From NCBI GenBank assembly GCA_947474855.1, contig CANJKV010000006.1:1-64000 (forward strand): a stretch of 64,000 bases of DNA, written 5' to 3'. Every line of letters begins with the position of its first letter. Positions within the stretch are counted from its first letter, which is position 1. Made by a program: the position numbers and the translations under genes. This DNA is from Aurantimonadaceae bacterium. GTDB lineage: Bacteria > Pseudomonadota > Alphaproteobacteria > Rhizobiales > Rhizobiaceae. Shown piece by piece: positions 8,655 to 18,126 of this stretch. The notes beneath the pieces are model-generated. The model saw nothing but the letters and a program-made list of their open reading frames with translations. It was not told where the DNA came from and ran no database searches.

Positions 8655-11342
8655 ATGAACGATCAGCCCGAGGTCGCAGGGATGAGCGACGGGAGCGCCG
8701 AGGACCGACGCTCCGACGCCCTGCACTCCTACAGTGTGCTCGACACGCCCCGGGAGGAGGAGTTCGACAACATTGCCAGGATTGCTGCGGAGGTCTGCGG
8801 TACGCCGATCGCTGTGGTGAACCTTGTCGATACGGCCAGGCAGTTCTTCAAGGCTGAGGTGGGCCTGGGCGTTCGAGAGACCCCGCTGGAGACCTCGTTC
8901 TGCGGGCACGCCATGCTCGCCGAAGACTTCATGATGGTTCCGGACGCGACAAAGGACCCGCGCTTCAACGGCAACCCACTCGTCACCGGCGAGCCCGGAT
9001 TGCGCTTCTACGCGGGCGCGCTTCTGAAGACGAAGGAAGGCTTGCCGATCGGCACGGTCTGCGTCCTCGACACCGTTCCGCGTCAGCTGGACGACCACCA
9101 GGTTCGCACCCTTCGCCTGCTTGCCCGCCAAGCCATGACGCAGCTCGAACTGCGCAAGGCATTGATCGAGCGGGAGCGAACCCTCGCCGAGCAGCGGGTG
9201 CAAGCCTTGCGGAGCCGAAAGATCCTCGACAGCGCTGTCGACTTCGGGATCGTCGTCATCAATCCTGGTGGCATGGTCACGGAGTGGAGCAAGGGCGCAG
9301 AGGCGATCTTCGGCTGGACGGAAGAGGAAATGCTCGGCATGCCCGCCGACCGCTTCTTCACGCCCGAGGATCGTCTACACGGCCGTGTCGGCGTGGAAAT
9401 GGCCGAAGCACTGCGAGACGGTCGTGCCGTCGACGAGCGCTGGCACTTGAAGAAGGATGGCTCGCGCTTCTGGGCAAGCGGCGAGATGACCCCGCTCATG
9501 AGCGACGCTGGCGAGCACCAGGGGTTCGTGAAGGTGCTGCGGGATCGCACAGCCGAGCATCTGGCCGGTGAACGCCTCCGCCGCATGGAGGGGCGTCTCA
9601 CCCAAGCGCAGCAAGCCGGTGGTGTCGGTGTCTTCACCGTCGAGGTGGCAAGCGGCCTTCTCGACGCGACGGCCGAGTTCTCACGCTTGTATGGCTTGGA
9701 GCACCGGGAAACGCGTCCCGCGCAGGACTTTGAGCGCCTGGTGGTCAGGGAAGATCAGGAACTCGTCTCGCACAACTCGACCCGCAAAGTCGGCTCTTCA
9801 CCGAAGGACGTCGAGTACCGCATCCGCCGTCCCGACACGGGCGAGCTGCGCTGGATCGCCCGCAAGGGAGAGTTCGAGCATGACGCCGAGGGACGCCCTG
9901 TCCGATTTGCCGGCGTTTCTCGCGACATCACGGACGAAGTTCGGGCCCGTCACGCGCTCGAAGACGAGCGCGAACTTCTCGCCACCATGTTCGAGCAGGC
10001 GCCGACCTTCATGGCGCTGCTCCACAGTCCCGAGCACCGCTTCGAACGGGTGAACCCAGGCTATACCGAACTCGTGGGCGGGCGGGATGTCGTCGGTATG
10101 ACCGTTGCGGAGGCTCTGCCCGAGGTAGTCGAGCAAGGCTTCATCGGCATTCTCGACGAGGTGTATCGCACGGGCGTGGCCTTCCACGCGCACAGCACGA
10201 GGGTCGACCTGAGAGGGGAGCAGGGTGAAACTCTTCGGGAGCGCTATCTCGACTTCGTCTACCAACCGATCCGCAACGCAGCAGGTGACGTCACCGGCAT
10301 CTTCGTCGAGGGTGCGGATGTCACCGACCGTATTCTGGCGCAGGCTCGCCTTGCCTCGGCCGAACAGCGCTACCGCACCCTGTTCAACTCCATCGATGCA
10401 GGCTTCTGCGTCATCGAGATGATCTTCGAGGGCGAGCGCCCGGTCGACTACCGCATCCTGGAGCACAACGCGGCCTTCGAGCGGCACACAGGCCTCCTCG
10501 GCATGCAAGGCCGATCGGTGCGGGAGGTGGTGCCAGATCTGGAGGAGTTCTGGTTCGACACCTATGGGCGCGTGGCCAGGACCGGAGAGGCAGTCCGCTT
10601 CCGGAACCAGGCCGCGCCGATGGATGGCCGTTGGTTCGAGGTTTATGCCTTTCGTTTGGACGACCCCGCGCCTAATCAGGTGGGCGTCCTATTCTCCGAC
10701 ATCACCGAGCGAGTGGCCGCCGAGGAGCAGCGTCACCTCCTCAACCGTGAACTCTCACACCGCCTGAAGAACACGCTAGCGACCGTTCAGTCGATCGCGA
10801 CGCAGACGCTGCGGTCGGCCCCGGACACTGTCAGCGCCCGGGCCGCCCTGACGGCACGCATCCAGGCCTTGGCGAACGCGCACGACCTTCTGCTCAGTGG
10901 ATCACGAGACGCTGGATCGATCGAGGACATCTTGCGGAGCGCCGTTTCCATTCACGACAGCGAGGGCCAGATCAGCCTAGCAGGGCCGGAGGTGATGATG
11001 GGACCCACGGCCGCCTTGTCCCTCTCGCTCATCTGCCACGAACTCGCGACGAATGCGGGCAAGTACGGCGCCCTGTCGATCCCCGAGGGTACGGTAGCTG
11101 TAACTTGGAAGATCGAGAAGAGTGACGTGGGCGAGCCGCCGCTCCTCGTCTTTGACTGGCTCGAGCGAGGCGGTCCAAAGGTCACGCAGCCGGAGCGCAC
11201 GAGCTTCGGTACGCGCTTGATCGGCATGGGCTTGTCGGGGGCGAGCGATAGCTCCTCTACGCTCCACTACGATCCTGAGGGCTTGCACTGCCACATCGTC
11301 GTACCGCTCGATGCGCTTCAGGTGGAGCACGCTCAAGGCTGA
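8655..11342 (+). CDS. GAF/multi-PAS HWE-family sensor histidine kinase
   Basis: The frame can start at GTG 8628, ATG 8655 or ATG 8682; I chose 8655 because the domains begin soon after. It has a GAF domain (about residues 20-160, S-F-C-G-H-A-M), then four PAS-like modules (about 190-310, 315-435, 445-565, 570-685), then an HWE kinase core. The phospho-acceptor His lies in E-L-S-H-R-L-K-N-T-L-A-T-V-Q near residue 702, the N-box is H-E-L-A-T-N-A-G-K-Y-G, and the defining W-x-E is in F-D-W-L-E-R-G-G. No membrane segment is present, so it is cytoplasmic. PAS-HWE kinases commonly sense light, redox or ligands. The receiver just upstream is the likely partner. Confidence 0.92.
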   Translation: MNDQPEVAGMSDGSAEDRRSDALHSYSVLDTPREEEFDNIARIAAEVCGTPIAVVNLVDTARQFFKAEVGLGVRETPLETSFCGHAMLAEDFMMVPDATKDPRFNGNPLVTGEPGLRFYAGALLKTKEGLPIGTVCVLDTVPRQLDDHQVRTLRLLARQAMTQLELRKALIERERTLAEQRVQALRSRKILDSAVDFGIVVINPGGMVTEWSKGAEAIFGWTEEEMLGMPADRFFTPEDRLHGRVGVEMAEALRDGRAVDERWHLKKDGSRFWASGEMTPLMSDAGEHQGFVKVLRDRTAEHLAGERLRRMEGRLTQAQQAGGVGVFTVEVASGLLDATAEFSRLYGLEHRETRPAQDFERLVVREDQELVSHNSTRKVGSSPKDVEYRIRRPDTGELRWIARKGEFEHDAEGRPVRFAGVSRDITDEVRARHALEDERELLATMFEQAPTFMALLHSPEHRFERVNPGYTELVGGRDVVGMTVAEALPEVVEQGFIGILDEVYRTGVAFHAHSTRVDLRGEQGETLRERYLDFVYQPIRNAAGDVTGIFVEGADVTDRILAQARLASAEQRYRTLFNSIDAGFCVIEMIFEGERPVDYRILEHNAAFERHTGLLGMQGRSVREVVPDLEEFWFDTYGRVARTGEAVRFRNQAAPMDGRWFEVYAFRLDDPAPNQVGVLFSDITERVAAEEQRHLLNRELSHRLKNTLATVQSIATQTLRSAPDTVSARAALTARIQALANAHDLLLSGSRDAGSIEDILRSAVSIHDSEGQISLAGPEVMMGPTAALSLSLICHELATNAGKYGALSIPEGTVAVTWKIEKSDVGEPPLLVFDWLERGGPKVTQPERTSFGTRLIGMGLSGASDSSSTLHYDPEGLHCHIVVPLDALQVEHAQG

Positions 11343-11353
11343 GCCTGCATTAG

Positions 11354-11464
11354 GAAGCCATCGACCAGGCCAAGCAGCTCCTTGACGGACACGATGTCGA
11401 GGTGTGGGAGCGCACACGCAAGGTGACGATCCTACGCTGCGAAAACAACGCATCGTCTGACTAG
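11354..11464 (+). pseudogene. 3' remnant of a small conserved Hyphomicrobiales protein
   Basis: After an in-frame TAG at 11351, the frame reads E-A-I-D-Q-A-K-Q-L-L-D-G-H-D-V-E-V-W-E-R and ends at TAG 11462-11464. This is the C-terminal half of a family of roughly 70-90 residue proteins that I recall as widespread in Hyphomicrobiales (A-K-x-L-x-D-G-H-x-x-E-x-W pattern); function unknown. The N-terminal half is missing and there is no start codon, so it looks like a gene fragment left after a rearrangement. Confidence 0.55.
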
Positions 11465-11802
11465 CGGAGGAGCATCGGCCCGTAGCGGTGATCAACGTGG
11501 CGAACGTGCCGCCGCAACGAGTTCGTAACCTTTCGGCGCATTGTCACGGCAGATCGAAGAGCGACCCGACCGATCCTTCGATTGACGCAAAAGCAGCGTG
11601 GCGCTTCCTCAGGGCGAATACCCTCGGAATAGCCTGGCTGCTTCTTGTGCTGTCACATGAATGGAAACTGTTCTGGCGAGATCGAAGAACCATCTCGTGA
11701 AACTCAGAAGTGCCATGACTCGGGCGTGAGAAGGCCAGTCGCTTCCCGAGCACCCCAGCGTCTGCTAGCCTGCCACGTATCTGAGGGCGGGCGTAGAGCT
11801 AG
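11465..11802. other. Intergenic region upstream of the MarR gene
   Basis: About 340 bases with lower G+C than the flanks. Open frames here have poor composition. I see no convincing gene or repeat; the MarR promoter should lie in the last 150 bases. Confidence 0.35.
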
Positions 11803-12282
11803 ATGCAGACCATGATCAGCGATGGCGGAACGCAGTTCCGCGATGTCTCGCACCTGCACCTGGTGCCAGTTCTCTTCCCGATTGCCAAGCACTTTCGGGC
11901 GCTGCTCGATACCAAACTGAGAGACCTCGGCTTGGAAGTCGGCAACGACCAGCTTCTGCTGGCGATCGACGAGCTTAGTTCGAATGCGGTCAGCCATTTG
12001 GCCGATCAGCTCGCTGTGCGCCCTTCAACCCTGTCGAAAATGACGGACAGGCTTGTCAGCAAGGGATTGGTCAAGCGCGGTAGGCTGGAGATGGATGCGC
12101 GAGTGACGGTTCTGCATCTGACAGATGAGGGCATCCAGATGAAGACCGAGGTGCGTCGCATCCACGAGATGCTGAACGAGGAATTGGCCAACGCCCTGAG
12201 ACTGGACGAGAACGAGAACATGCTCCCGGCCTTGGTGTCCGTTGCCGCTGCCCTCTCCAAGCGCCTAGCACGCCTTCGATAA
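11803..12282 (+). CDS. MarR-family transcriptional regulator
   Basis: A 159-residue protein with the MarR winged-helix layout: N-terminal dimerisation helix, helix-turn-helix around residues 60-90 (S-H-L-A-D-Q-L-A-V-R-P-S-T-L-S-K), then the wing with R-G-R-L-E-M-D-A-R-V-T-V-L, which is the usual D-x-R motif, and a C-terminal helix. Such proteins repress their own or neighbouring genes until a small ligand or oxidant binds. No obvious target is adjacent; the next gene is a hybrid kinase. ATG 11812 is an alternative start. Confidence 0.9.
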   Translation: MQTMISDGGTQFRDVSHLHLVPVLFPIAKHFRALLDTKLRDLGLEVGNDQLLLAIDELSSNAVSHLADQLAVRPSTLSKMTDRLVSKGLVKRGRLEMDARVTVLHLTDEGIQMKTEVRRIHEMLNEELANALRLDENENMLPALVSVAAALSKRLARLR

Positions 12283-12519
12283 CAAGCGTCCAGGCGTCTT
12301 TGCGCAGGTATATAGGGGGCGATGAGCCAACCCAAAACCTTGCGGCGATGTCGGTCGGGAGCGGCTGCGCTCCTATGGTGACGTCATCCTCCTGAGACGG
12401 AGCAATGCCCTTACGCTCGTTCATGAACTTCACTGGAACATAGCGGTCGCCTATGTAGCGAACGACGAATGGATGCGGACTGCCAATGGAGGTCCGCCGT
12501 CGGAAGGCGTGGATTCAGT

Positions 12520-15396
12520 ATGAGTTTCGAGGATGCCGCGGCGGGCTCCGGAAGCACCACATTGTTCAGCCACGGCGGCGACACGGGAGCGTCGATCGGC
12601 CAGCACGACTGGGCACGTACGTCCATCGGACCCGCCGCCGGCTGGCCATCCGCTCTGCGCACGGCCCTTCAGCTCGTACTCTCCAGTCCCTTCCCGATGG
12701 TTCTGGCCTGGGGGCCGGATCTCCTGACGTTCCACAACGACGCGTATCGGACGCTCCTTGGCGACAAGCCCGACGCGCTCGGACGTCCGCTTCTCGATGT
12801 CTGGCACGAGGTCCGGCACAAGCTCGACCCGCTGGCGCAGCGTGCGCTCTCCGGTGAGGCTTGCCGCTACATCGATGCTCCGTTCACGATCCTGCGGGGC
12901 GGCCGCCCGGAGGAAGCGTTCTTCGACTTCAGCTTCAGCCCCGTGCGCAACGAGACGGGAGTTGTCGTCGGACTGCTCAACGTGGCTGTTGAAAGCACGG
13001 ACCGCGTGCTTGCTGAACGTCGTGCCGCAGCCGAGCGGGAGCGCCTGCGCGAGAGCGAGACGCGCTATCGTCAGATCGTCGAGGGAGCCGACGACTTCGC
13101 CATCGTCACGTTGAACGGTCACGGTATCATAACGGGCTGGAACACGGGGGCTGAGCGCATCACGGGCTACTCGGAGCCCGAGGCACTGGGCCAATCGGGC
13201 GACATCATCTTCACGCCAGAAGACCGGAAAGCTGGGGCACCAGACCATGAGTTGAACCGCGCTCATGCCGAAGGGCGTGCCCTCAACGAGCGCTGGCACG
13301 AGCGCAAGGACGGCAGCCGCTTCTGGGGCTCGGGCCTGACGATGCGGCTCGACCCGGACGAGGGCTATCTCAAGATCTTCCGCGACCGCACCGTCGAGCA
13401 CGAGGCAGAGGCCGCCGTCCGCGCGAGCGAGGCGCGCTTCCGGCTGATGGCTGACGCGGTGCCCCAGATCGTCTGGATCACCGACGCCGAGGGCCGCGTC
13501 GAGTTCTTCAACAAGCAATGGTCCGACTACACAGGTATGCCTTACGAGCCGACCACGGCCTCGCAAGTCGCCGCCGACCACGTTCACCCGGATGATGCCG
13601 AAGCCACCGTGGCGGCTTTCACCGAGGCCATGCTCAGCGGCACCACCTTCCTGGTCGAGCACCGCATCCGTTCCAAGGAGGGAGCCTACCGCTGGTTCCT
13701 CGTCCGCGGCGAGCCGCAGCTCGATCCCGGAACAGGCAAGATCCTGCGCTGGTTCGGAGCCTCGGTCGACATCCATGACCGACGCCAAGCCGAAGCGGCA
13801 CTGCGCGAGAGCGAGGCGCGCCTGCGGCAGTTCAACGACACGCTGGAGAGCCAGGTCGCCGAACGCACGGCCGAGCGGGATCGGATGTGGGAGACCTCGC
13901 CTGACCTGATGCTGGTGATCGACTTCGAGGGCGTGTTCCGCCGCGTGAATCCGGCCTGGACGAGCATCCTCGGCTTTGACCCCGGAGAACTCGTCGGGCA
14001 CCATGTCAACGAGTTTGTCCTTCCCGACGACCACGGGCCGACGACGGACGCCTACAAGCTCGCGGCAAGGGGAGGGCATCCCAGCGTCCTGAACCGCTAC
14101 CGTCATAAGGACGGATCGGTGCGCTGGATTTCATGGGTGGCAGCTCCCTATGGAAGTCTCACCTACGCGACGGGCCGCGACGTAACCATCGAGCATCAAC
14201 AGCAGGTCGAGCTGGAAAGGGCGCAAGACGCCCTGCGGCAGAGCCAGAAGATGGAGGCTGTCGGCCAGCTCACGGGCGGCCTCGCGCACGACTTCAACAA
14301 CCTGTTGGCGGGGATCTCTGGCAGCCTCGACATGATGCAGACCCGCCTGCGGCAGGGCCGTGTTGGCGACATCGACCGCTACATGGTCGGGGCTCAAGGT
14401 GCCGCCAAGCGAGCTGCCGCATTGACCCATCGCTTGCTCGCATTCTCGCGACGGCAGACATTGGACCCCAAGCCGACCGACATGATCCGGTTGATCGCGG
14501 GAATGGAGGACCTGATCCAGCGGACCGTCGGACCGGCGGTGAACGTTGAGACTGTAGCGCCGGAGGGTATCTGGCCGACACTTGTTGATCCGAATCAGCT
14601 CGAGAACGCGCTCCTGAACCTTTGCATCAACGCCCGTGATGCCATGCCCGACGGCGGCCGGATCAAGATTCAGACGACGAACCATACGTTCGACGAGCAG
14701 GCGGCACGCAAGCATGACCTGCCGCGGGGCCAGTACGTCTCGATGTGCGTCTCGGACACCGGAAGCGGGATGACGCCAGACGTGGTCGAGAAGGCGTTCG
14801 ACCCGTTCTTCACGACGAAGCCCCTCGGCGTCGGGACTGGCCTTGGACTTTCGATGATCTACGGCTTCGCTCGCCAGTCCGGCGGCCAGGTCAGGATCGA
14901 GTCCGAGGTGGAGCGCGGGACCACGGTATGCCTCTACCTGCCCCGCCACGACGAGGATGAGGCCGTTGAGGCAAAGACGGACAACGCATCGTTGCCATCC
15001 AGCACCCGGGGCAAGTCCGTTCTCGTTGTCGACGACGAACCACTGGTTCGCATGCTGGTCGTGGATGCGGTGGAGGACCTTGGTCATACGCCGCTGGAGG
15101 CGGGCGACGGGCCGCAGGCCATGAAGGTGTTGCGATCGAGTGTCGCCATCGACCTTCTGATTACCGATGTCGGCCTGCCCAACGGCATGAACGGGCGGCA
15201 AGTCGCCGATGCCGCACGTGAGCTGAGACCAGGACTGAAGGTGATGTTCGTGACGGGCTATGCCGAGAACGCGGTTCTCAGCCATGGGGACCTTGAGTCT
15301 GGCATGGAGGTCATCACGAAGCCCTTCGACATGACGGTCCTGTTGAACCGAATCCAAGCCATGGTCACCGATCGACCGTATGGTCGTTCGATGTAG
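12520..15396 (+). CDS. Multi-PAS hybrid histidine kinase with receiver
   Basis: I choose ATG 12520 (958 aa); an in-frame ATG at 12469 is possible. An N-terminal PAS-like module (about 20-170, with G-P-D-L-L-T-F-H-N-D-A-Y) is followed by three PAS domains (about 185-310, 315-435, 460-570). Then come a HisKA domain with H590 in G-L-A-H-D-F-N-N-L-L, a HATPase (F-F-T-T-K-P, G-T-G-L-G-L-S) and a C-terminal receiver with D883 (L-L-I-T-D-V-G). There is no membrane segment. It is a soluble hybrid kinase that phosphorylates its own receiver; the final target is unknown. Kinases with this arrangement are common in Methylobacteriaceae and relatives. Confidence 0.92.
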   Translation: MSFEDAAAGSGSTTLFSHGGDTGASIGQHDWARTSIGPAAGWPSALRTALQLVLSSPFPMVLAWGPDLLTFHNDAYRTLLGDKPDALGRPLLDVWHEVRHKLDPLAQRALSGEACRYIDAPFTILRGGRPEEAFFDFSFSPVRNETGVVVGLLNVAVESTDRVLAERRAAAERERLRESETRYRQIVEGADDFAIVTLNGHGIITGWNTGAERITGYSEPEALGQSGDIIFTPEDRKAGAPDHELNRAHAEGRALNERWHERKDGSRFWGSGLTMRLDPDEGYLKIFRDRTVEHEAEAAVRASEARFRLMADAVPQIVWITDAEGRVEFFNKQWSDYTGMPYEPTTASQVAADHVHPDDAEATVAAFTEAMLSGTTFLVEHRIRSKEGAYRWFLVRGEPQLDPGTGKILRWFGASVDIHDRRQAEAALRESEARLRQFNDTLESQVAERTAERDRMWETSPDLMLVIDFEGVFRRVNPAWTSILGFDPGELVGHHVNEFVLPDDHGPTTDAYKLAARGGHPSVLNRYRHKDGSVRWISWVAAPYGSLTYATGRDVTIEHQQQVELERAQDALRQSQKMEAVGQLTGGLAHDFNNLLAGISGSLDMMQTRLRQGRVGDIDRYMVGAQGAAKRAAALTHRLLAFSRRQTLDPKPTDMIRLIAGMEDLIQRTVGPAVNVETVAPEGIWPTLVDPNQLENALLNLCINARDAMPDGGRIKIQTTNHTFDEQAARKHDLPRGQYVSMCVSDTGSGMTPDVVEKAFDPFFTTKPLGVGTGLGLSMIYGFARQSGGQVRIESEVERGTTVCLYLPRHDEDEAVEAKTDNASLPSSTRGKSVLVVDDEPLVRMLVVDAVEDLGHTPLEAGDGPQAMKVLRSSVAIDLLITDVGLPNGMNGRQVADAARELRPGLKVMFVTGYAENAVLSHGDLESGMEVITKPFDMTVLLNRIQAMVTDRPYGRSM

Positions 15397-15678
15397 TGGG
15401 CCTCCCTGGGCTCAAGGTGGCCCGGAATTCCGAGCCTGTCCTCTGACGGAGCGTGGACGGGTGAGCGCACGCCGCTCAGGCGTCAGGCGCCGGGCTGCAT
15501 CTAGCCGTCGAACACGTAGGTCATGCCGGATGTGCCCAAGCTCCGCTCAGCTCGTCCCGCGAAGTAGCCGGGCATCACCCGGTCGAGGAGGCGAGTGGGC
15601 TGGCACGCAGCTTCAAGGCGATCCGTTCCGTAAGCTATTGCGAGCTTTGGCCTCAAGCTGCTCGTCACGGGTCGCCGA

Positions 15679-17835
15679 TTAACAGGCTGGTGGCGTCGTC
15701 GGCTCGGCGGCTAGTGTGGATCGGACACTCGCGTTTCTTGCCGGCAGTGACGAACCTGACGTAGCCATGTTGGATATCCGCTGCATAGCTAGATCGGCCA
15801 TACTCGTCAGCACTCTTTCCTGCACGGCCGTGATGCCCTCGCGTGGCCTGGTATCGACGACGCACACGGCGCCGAGTGCATGACCCGTCTCCGGGTCGAC
15901 CACCGGAGCACCCGCGTAGAAACGCAGGTTCAACTCGCCCGTCACGAACGGGTTGGACGCAAAGCGCGGGTCACGGCTGGCATCCGGCACGACGAAGATG
16001 CCGTTGCCGGCAATCGCGTGTGAGCAGAAGGAGATGTCTCGGGACGCTCCGTCAACTTCCAAGCCTACTTCGCCGATGACGTTCTGCCGGTCCGCGCCGA
16101 TCACCGATACGAGTGCGACGGGTGCTTCGAGTAAGCCGGCTGCCAAGGCGGCGAGATCGTCGAACTCGCTCCGCCTCGTGGTGCCGCCGGCCTCCGCAAA
16201 GCGCTGCAACGTGCTCAACCGATCGACCTCATTCTCAAGGATGGGCGGCATGCTCGCAGTTGAAGTCGCAGCCTGCTGCTCGACCCTGTTGCGCCCGTTG
16301 CGCTTGGCTCGGTAGAGCGCCTGATCGGCTGCCGAGACCAGGATCGCCGGCGTGAGGATGTCGGAACTACCCGCCGCATGAGTCGCCGTTCCAAGGCTGA
16401 CCGTCACCACGCCGGCTTCGGGATTGCCCTCGTGAGGCAGTGCCTCGGCAGCGACCGCGGCGCGGATCCTTTCTGCGATGACCAGAGCCCCTTCAGCGCT
16501 CGTGTCCGGCAGGAGCACGACGAATTCCTCGCCCCCATAGCGTGCAACAAGGTCACTCGAGCGCACGGCCACGGATCGGACGACTGCTGCTACGCGTCGG
16601 AGGCACTCGTCGCCGGCCTGATGACCGTAGACGTCGTTGAACCGCTTGAAGTGATCGACATCCAGAAGGATCACCGACAGAGCGCTCTTCGATGAGCATG
16701 CGCGCTGCCACTCCTTCGCGAGCGCCTCGTCGAAGCGCCGGCGGTTCGCGATCCCGGTCAGCCCGTCGATGTTCGACATGGCGCGGTAGCGCGCCTCGCT
16801 CTCCCGGCGCAGGCGCAGCTCGCGGGTGAGGATGAGGCGCAGGGCGATGGTCATGGCCGCCAGCGCCAGCACGACCGCGCCGCTGATCAGGGCACCGCGC
16901 CGCCATTCCGCATAGAGATCATCGAGGGAGGTGGCGACGTTCAGGATGAAGGGCGTGTTCTCGACGTGCTTGAAGCGATAGGCACGCTCCTCGTGGTCGA
17001 TTACAGCCGGCGCGACGAAGCTGCCCTCCTTGGCTGCCGAGAAGCGGCGGAAGTTGTCAGTTCCGGCAAAGCTCGTGCCGATCCGGGCAGCCATGAAGGG
17101 CGCTCGCATCACCATCGTACCATCGGCATGGAAGAGGTTGATCGCGCTCTTCGGCCCGAGGGCGTAGTTCTGGAAGGTGCTGCGCCAGCGGCCGGTATCG
17201 AGCGTGCCGGCGATGATGCCGGCAAAGGAGCCGTCCGCTTTCTCAAGCCGCCGGCTCAGCCAGAGAACCGTGTTGCCGGTTGCGGGATCGCGGAAGGGCG
17301 AGCTGATGCGCACCTGCCCACCCGAGCCAGCTTGATCATCCACCAGGAAGTCGCGGTGCTTCAGCGCTTCGTGTGCGTTGAAGTGGGAGGTGCGTACCTG
17401 GATGGCGCCCGTCTCGTCGAACAGGAACAGGTCGCCCGTCGTGCGAACCAGGGTCGCGAGCGACTGAAGCGCGACCTTCTCGTGCCCGCCGGCGAGCGTG
17501 TTGTGCTCCGCGTTGCGAAGCTGAAGCGCCAGGATTTCGAACGTGTCTTCGTAGCTGTCGACGGATCGGGCGACATCGTCTTCCAAAGAGACGAGGACGT
17601 TGTCGGCCGCCATCATGGCACGGTCCCAGGTGTCTGCCCGCAGCTTCCACAGCATGGCGGCGTAGGTCGCGACGAAGCCGACCAGAAGGATGCCGATGAC
17701 GGCGATATGGTAGCGCTCGATCAGAACGAGGGTGGAGCGCTTCCACGCCCTTCGGACAGGATCGGGGTTCCCGATTCCCGGACGCGGGCCGAGCGACCTC
17801 GTTGCCCTCGTGTCCGCCGTCACTCCGATCGACAT
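15679..17835 (-). CDS. Membrane diguanylate cyclase: Cache-TM-GGDEF-GAF
   Basis: A 718-residue protein with two membrane helices (about residues 40-65 and 315-335) bracketing a periplasmic double-Cache-like sensor. It is followed by a GGDEF domain (about 350-520) and, unusually, a C-terminal GAF domain (about 540-690). The active site is G-G-E-E-F and an upstream R-S-S-D fits the inhibitory I-site, so it should make c-di-GMP with product feedback. The GAF part (S-F-C-S-H-A-I, V-V-P-D-A, F-V-T-G-E-L-N-L-R-F-Y) closely resembles the GAF of the HWE kinase at 8655. It is followed downstream on the same strand by nothing obvious for 280 bases. Confidence 0.92.
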   Translation of the reverse strand: MSIGVTADTRATRSLGPRPGIGNPDPVRRAWKRSTLVLIERYHIAVIGILLVGFVATYAAMLWKLRADTWDRAMMAADNVLVSLEDDVARSVDSYEDTFEILALQLRNAEHNTLAGGHEKVALQSLATLVRTTGDLFLFDETGAIQVRTSHFNAHEALKHRDFLVDDQAGSGGQVRISSPFRDPATGNTVLWLSRRLEKADGSFAGIIAGTLDTGRWRSTFQNYALGPKSAINLFHADGTMVMRAPFMAARIGTSFAGTDNFRRFSAAKEGSFVAPAVIDHEERAYRFKHVENTPFILNVATSLDDLYAEWRRGALISGAVVLALAAMTIALRLILTRELRLRRESEARYRAMSNIDGLTGIANRRRFDEALAKEWQRACSSKSALSVILLDVDHFKRFNDVYGHQAGDECLRRVAAVVRSVAVRSSDLVARYGGEEFVVLLPDTSAEGALVIAERIRAAVAAEALPHEGNPEAGVVTVSLGTATHAAGSSDILTPAILVSAADQALYRAKRNGRNRVEQQAATSTASMPPILENEVDRLSTLQRFAEAGGTTRRSEFDDLAALAAGLLEAPVALVSVIGADRQNVIGEVGLEVDGASRDISFCSHAIAGNGIFVVPDASRDPRFASNPFVTGELNLRFYAGAPVVDPETGHALGAVCVVDTRPREGITAVQERVLTSMADLAMQRISNMATSGSSLPARNASVRSTLAAEPTTPPAC

Positions 17836-18126
17836 GCCGGTCCGCCTCCTGCATCGGCCGAGTTGGCAGGATCTGCGCGATACGACGGCAGACCATGCTC
17901 CGCCGAACTTCAGGCAGGCAATCCGACCTGTAGGCGAGGCTGACGTTCGTTGTAGACGACCGGAGTTGAAGATTTCCTACGGCTCCGCAGCGCATCCGGA
18001 ACCCGGCGGTTCCAGGCCGCCGCTCTCGATCGACCCGAGGTAGGGGACGGCGTCGACGGGTGCAGGCGGTGCACCTCGCTCCGCAGCTTCCGGTGAGTGC
18101 GCGGCTGCGAAGATCGTTAGGCGATC

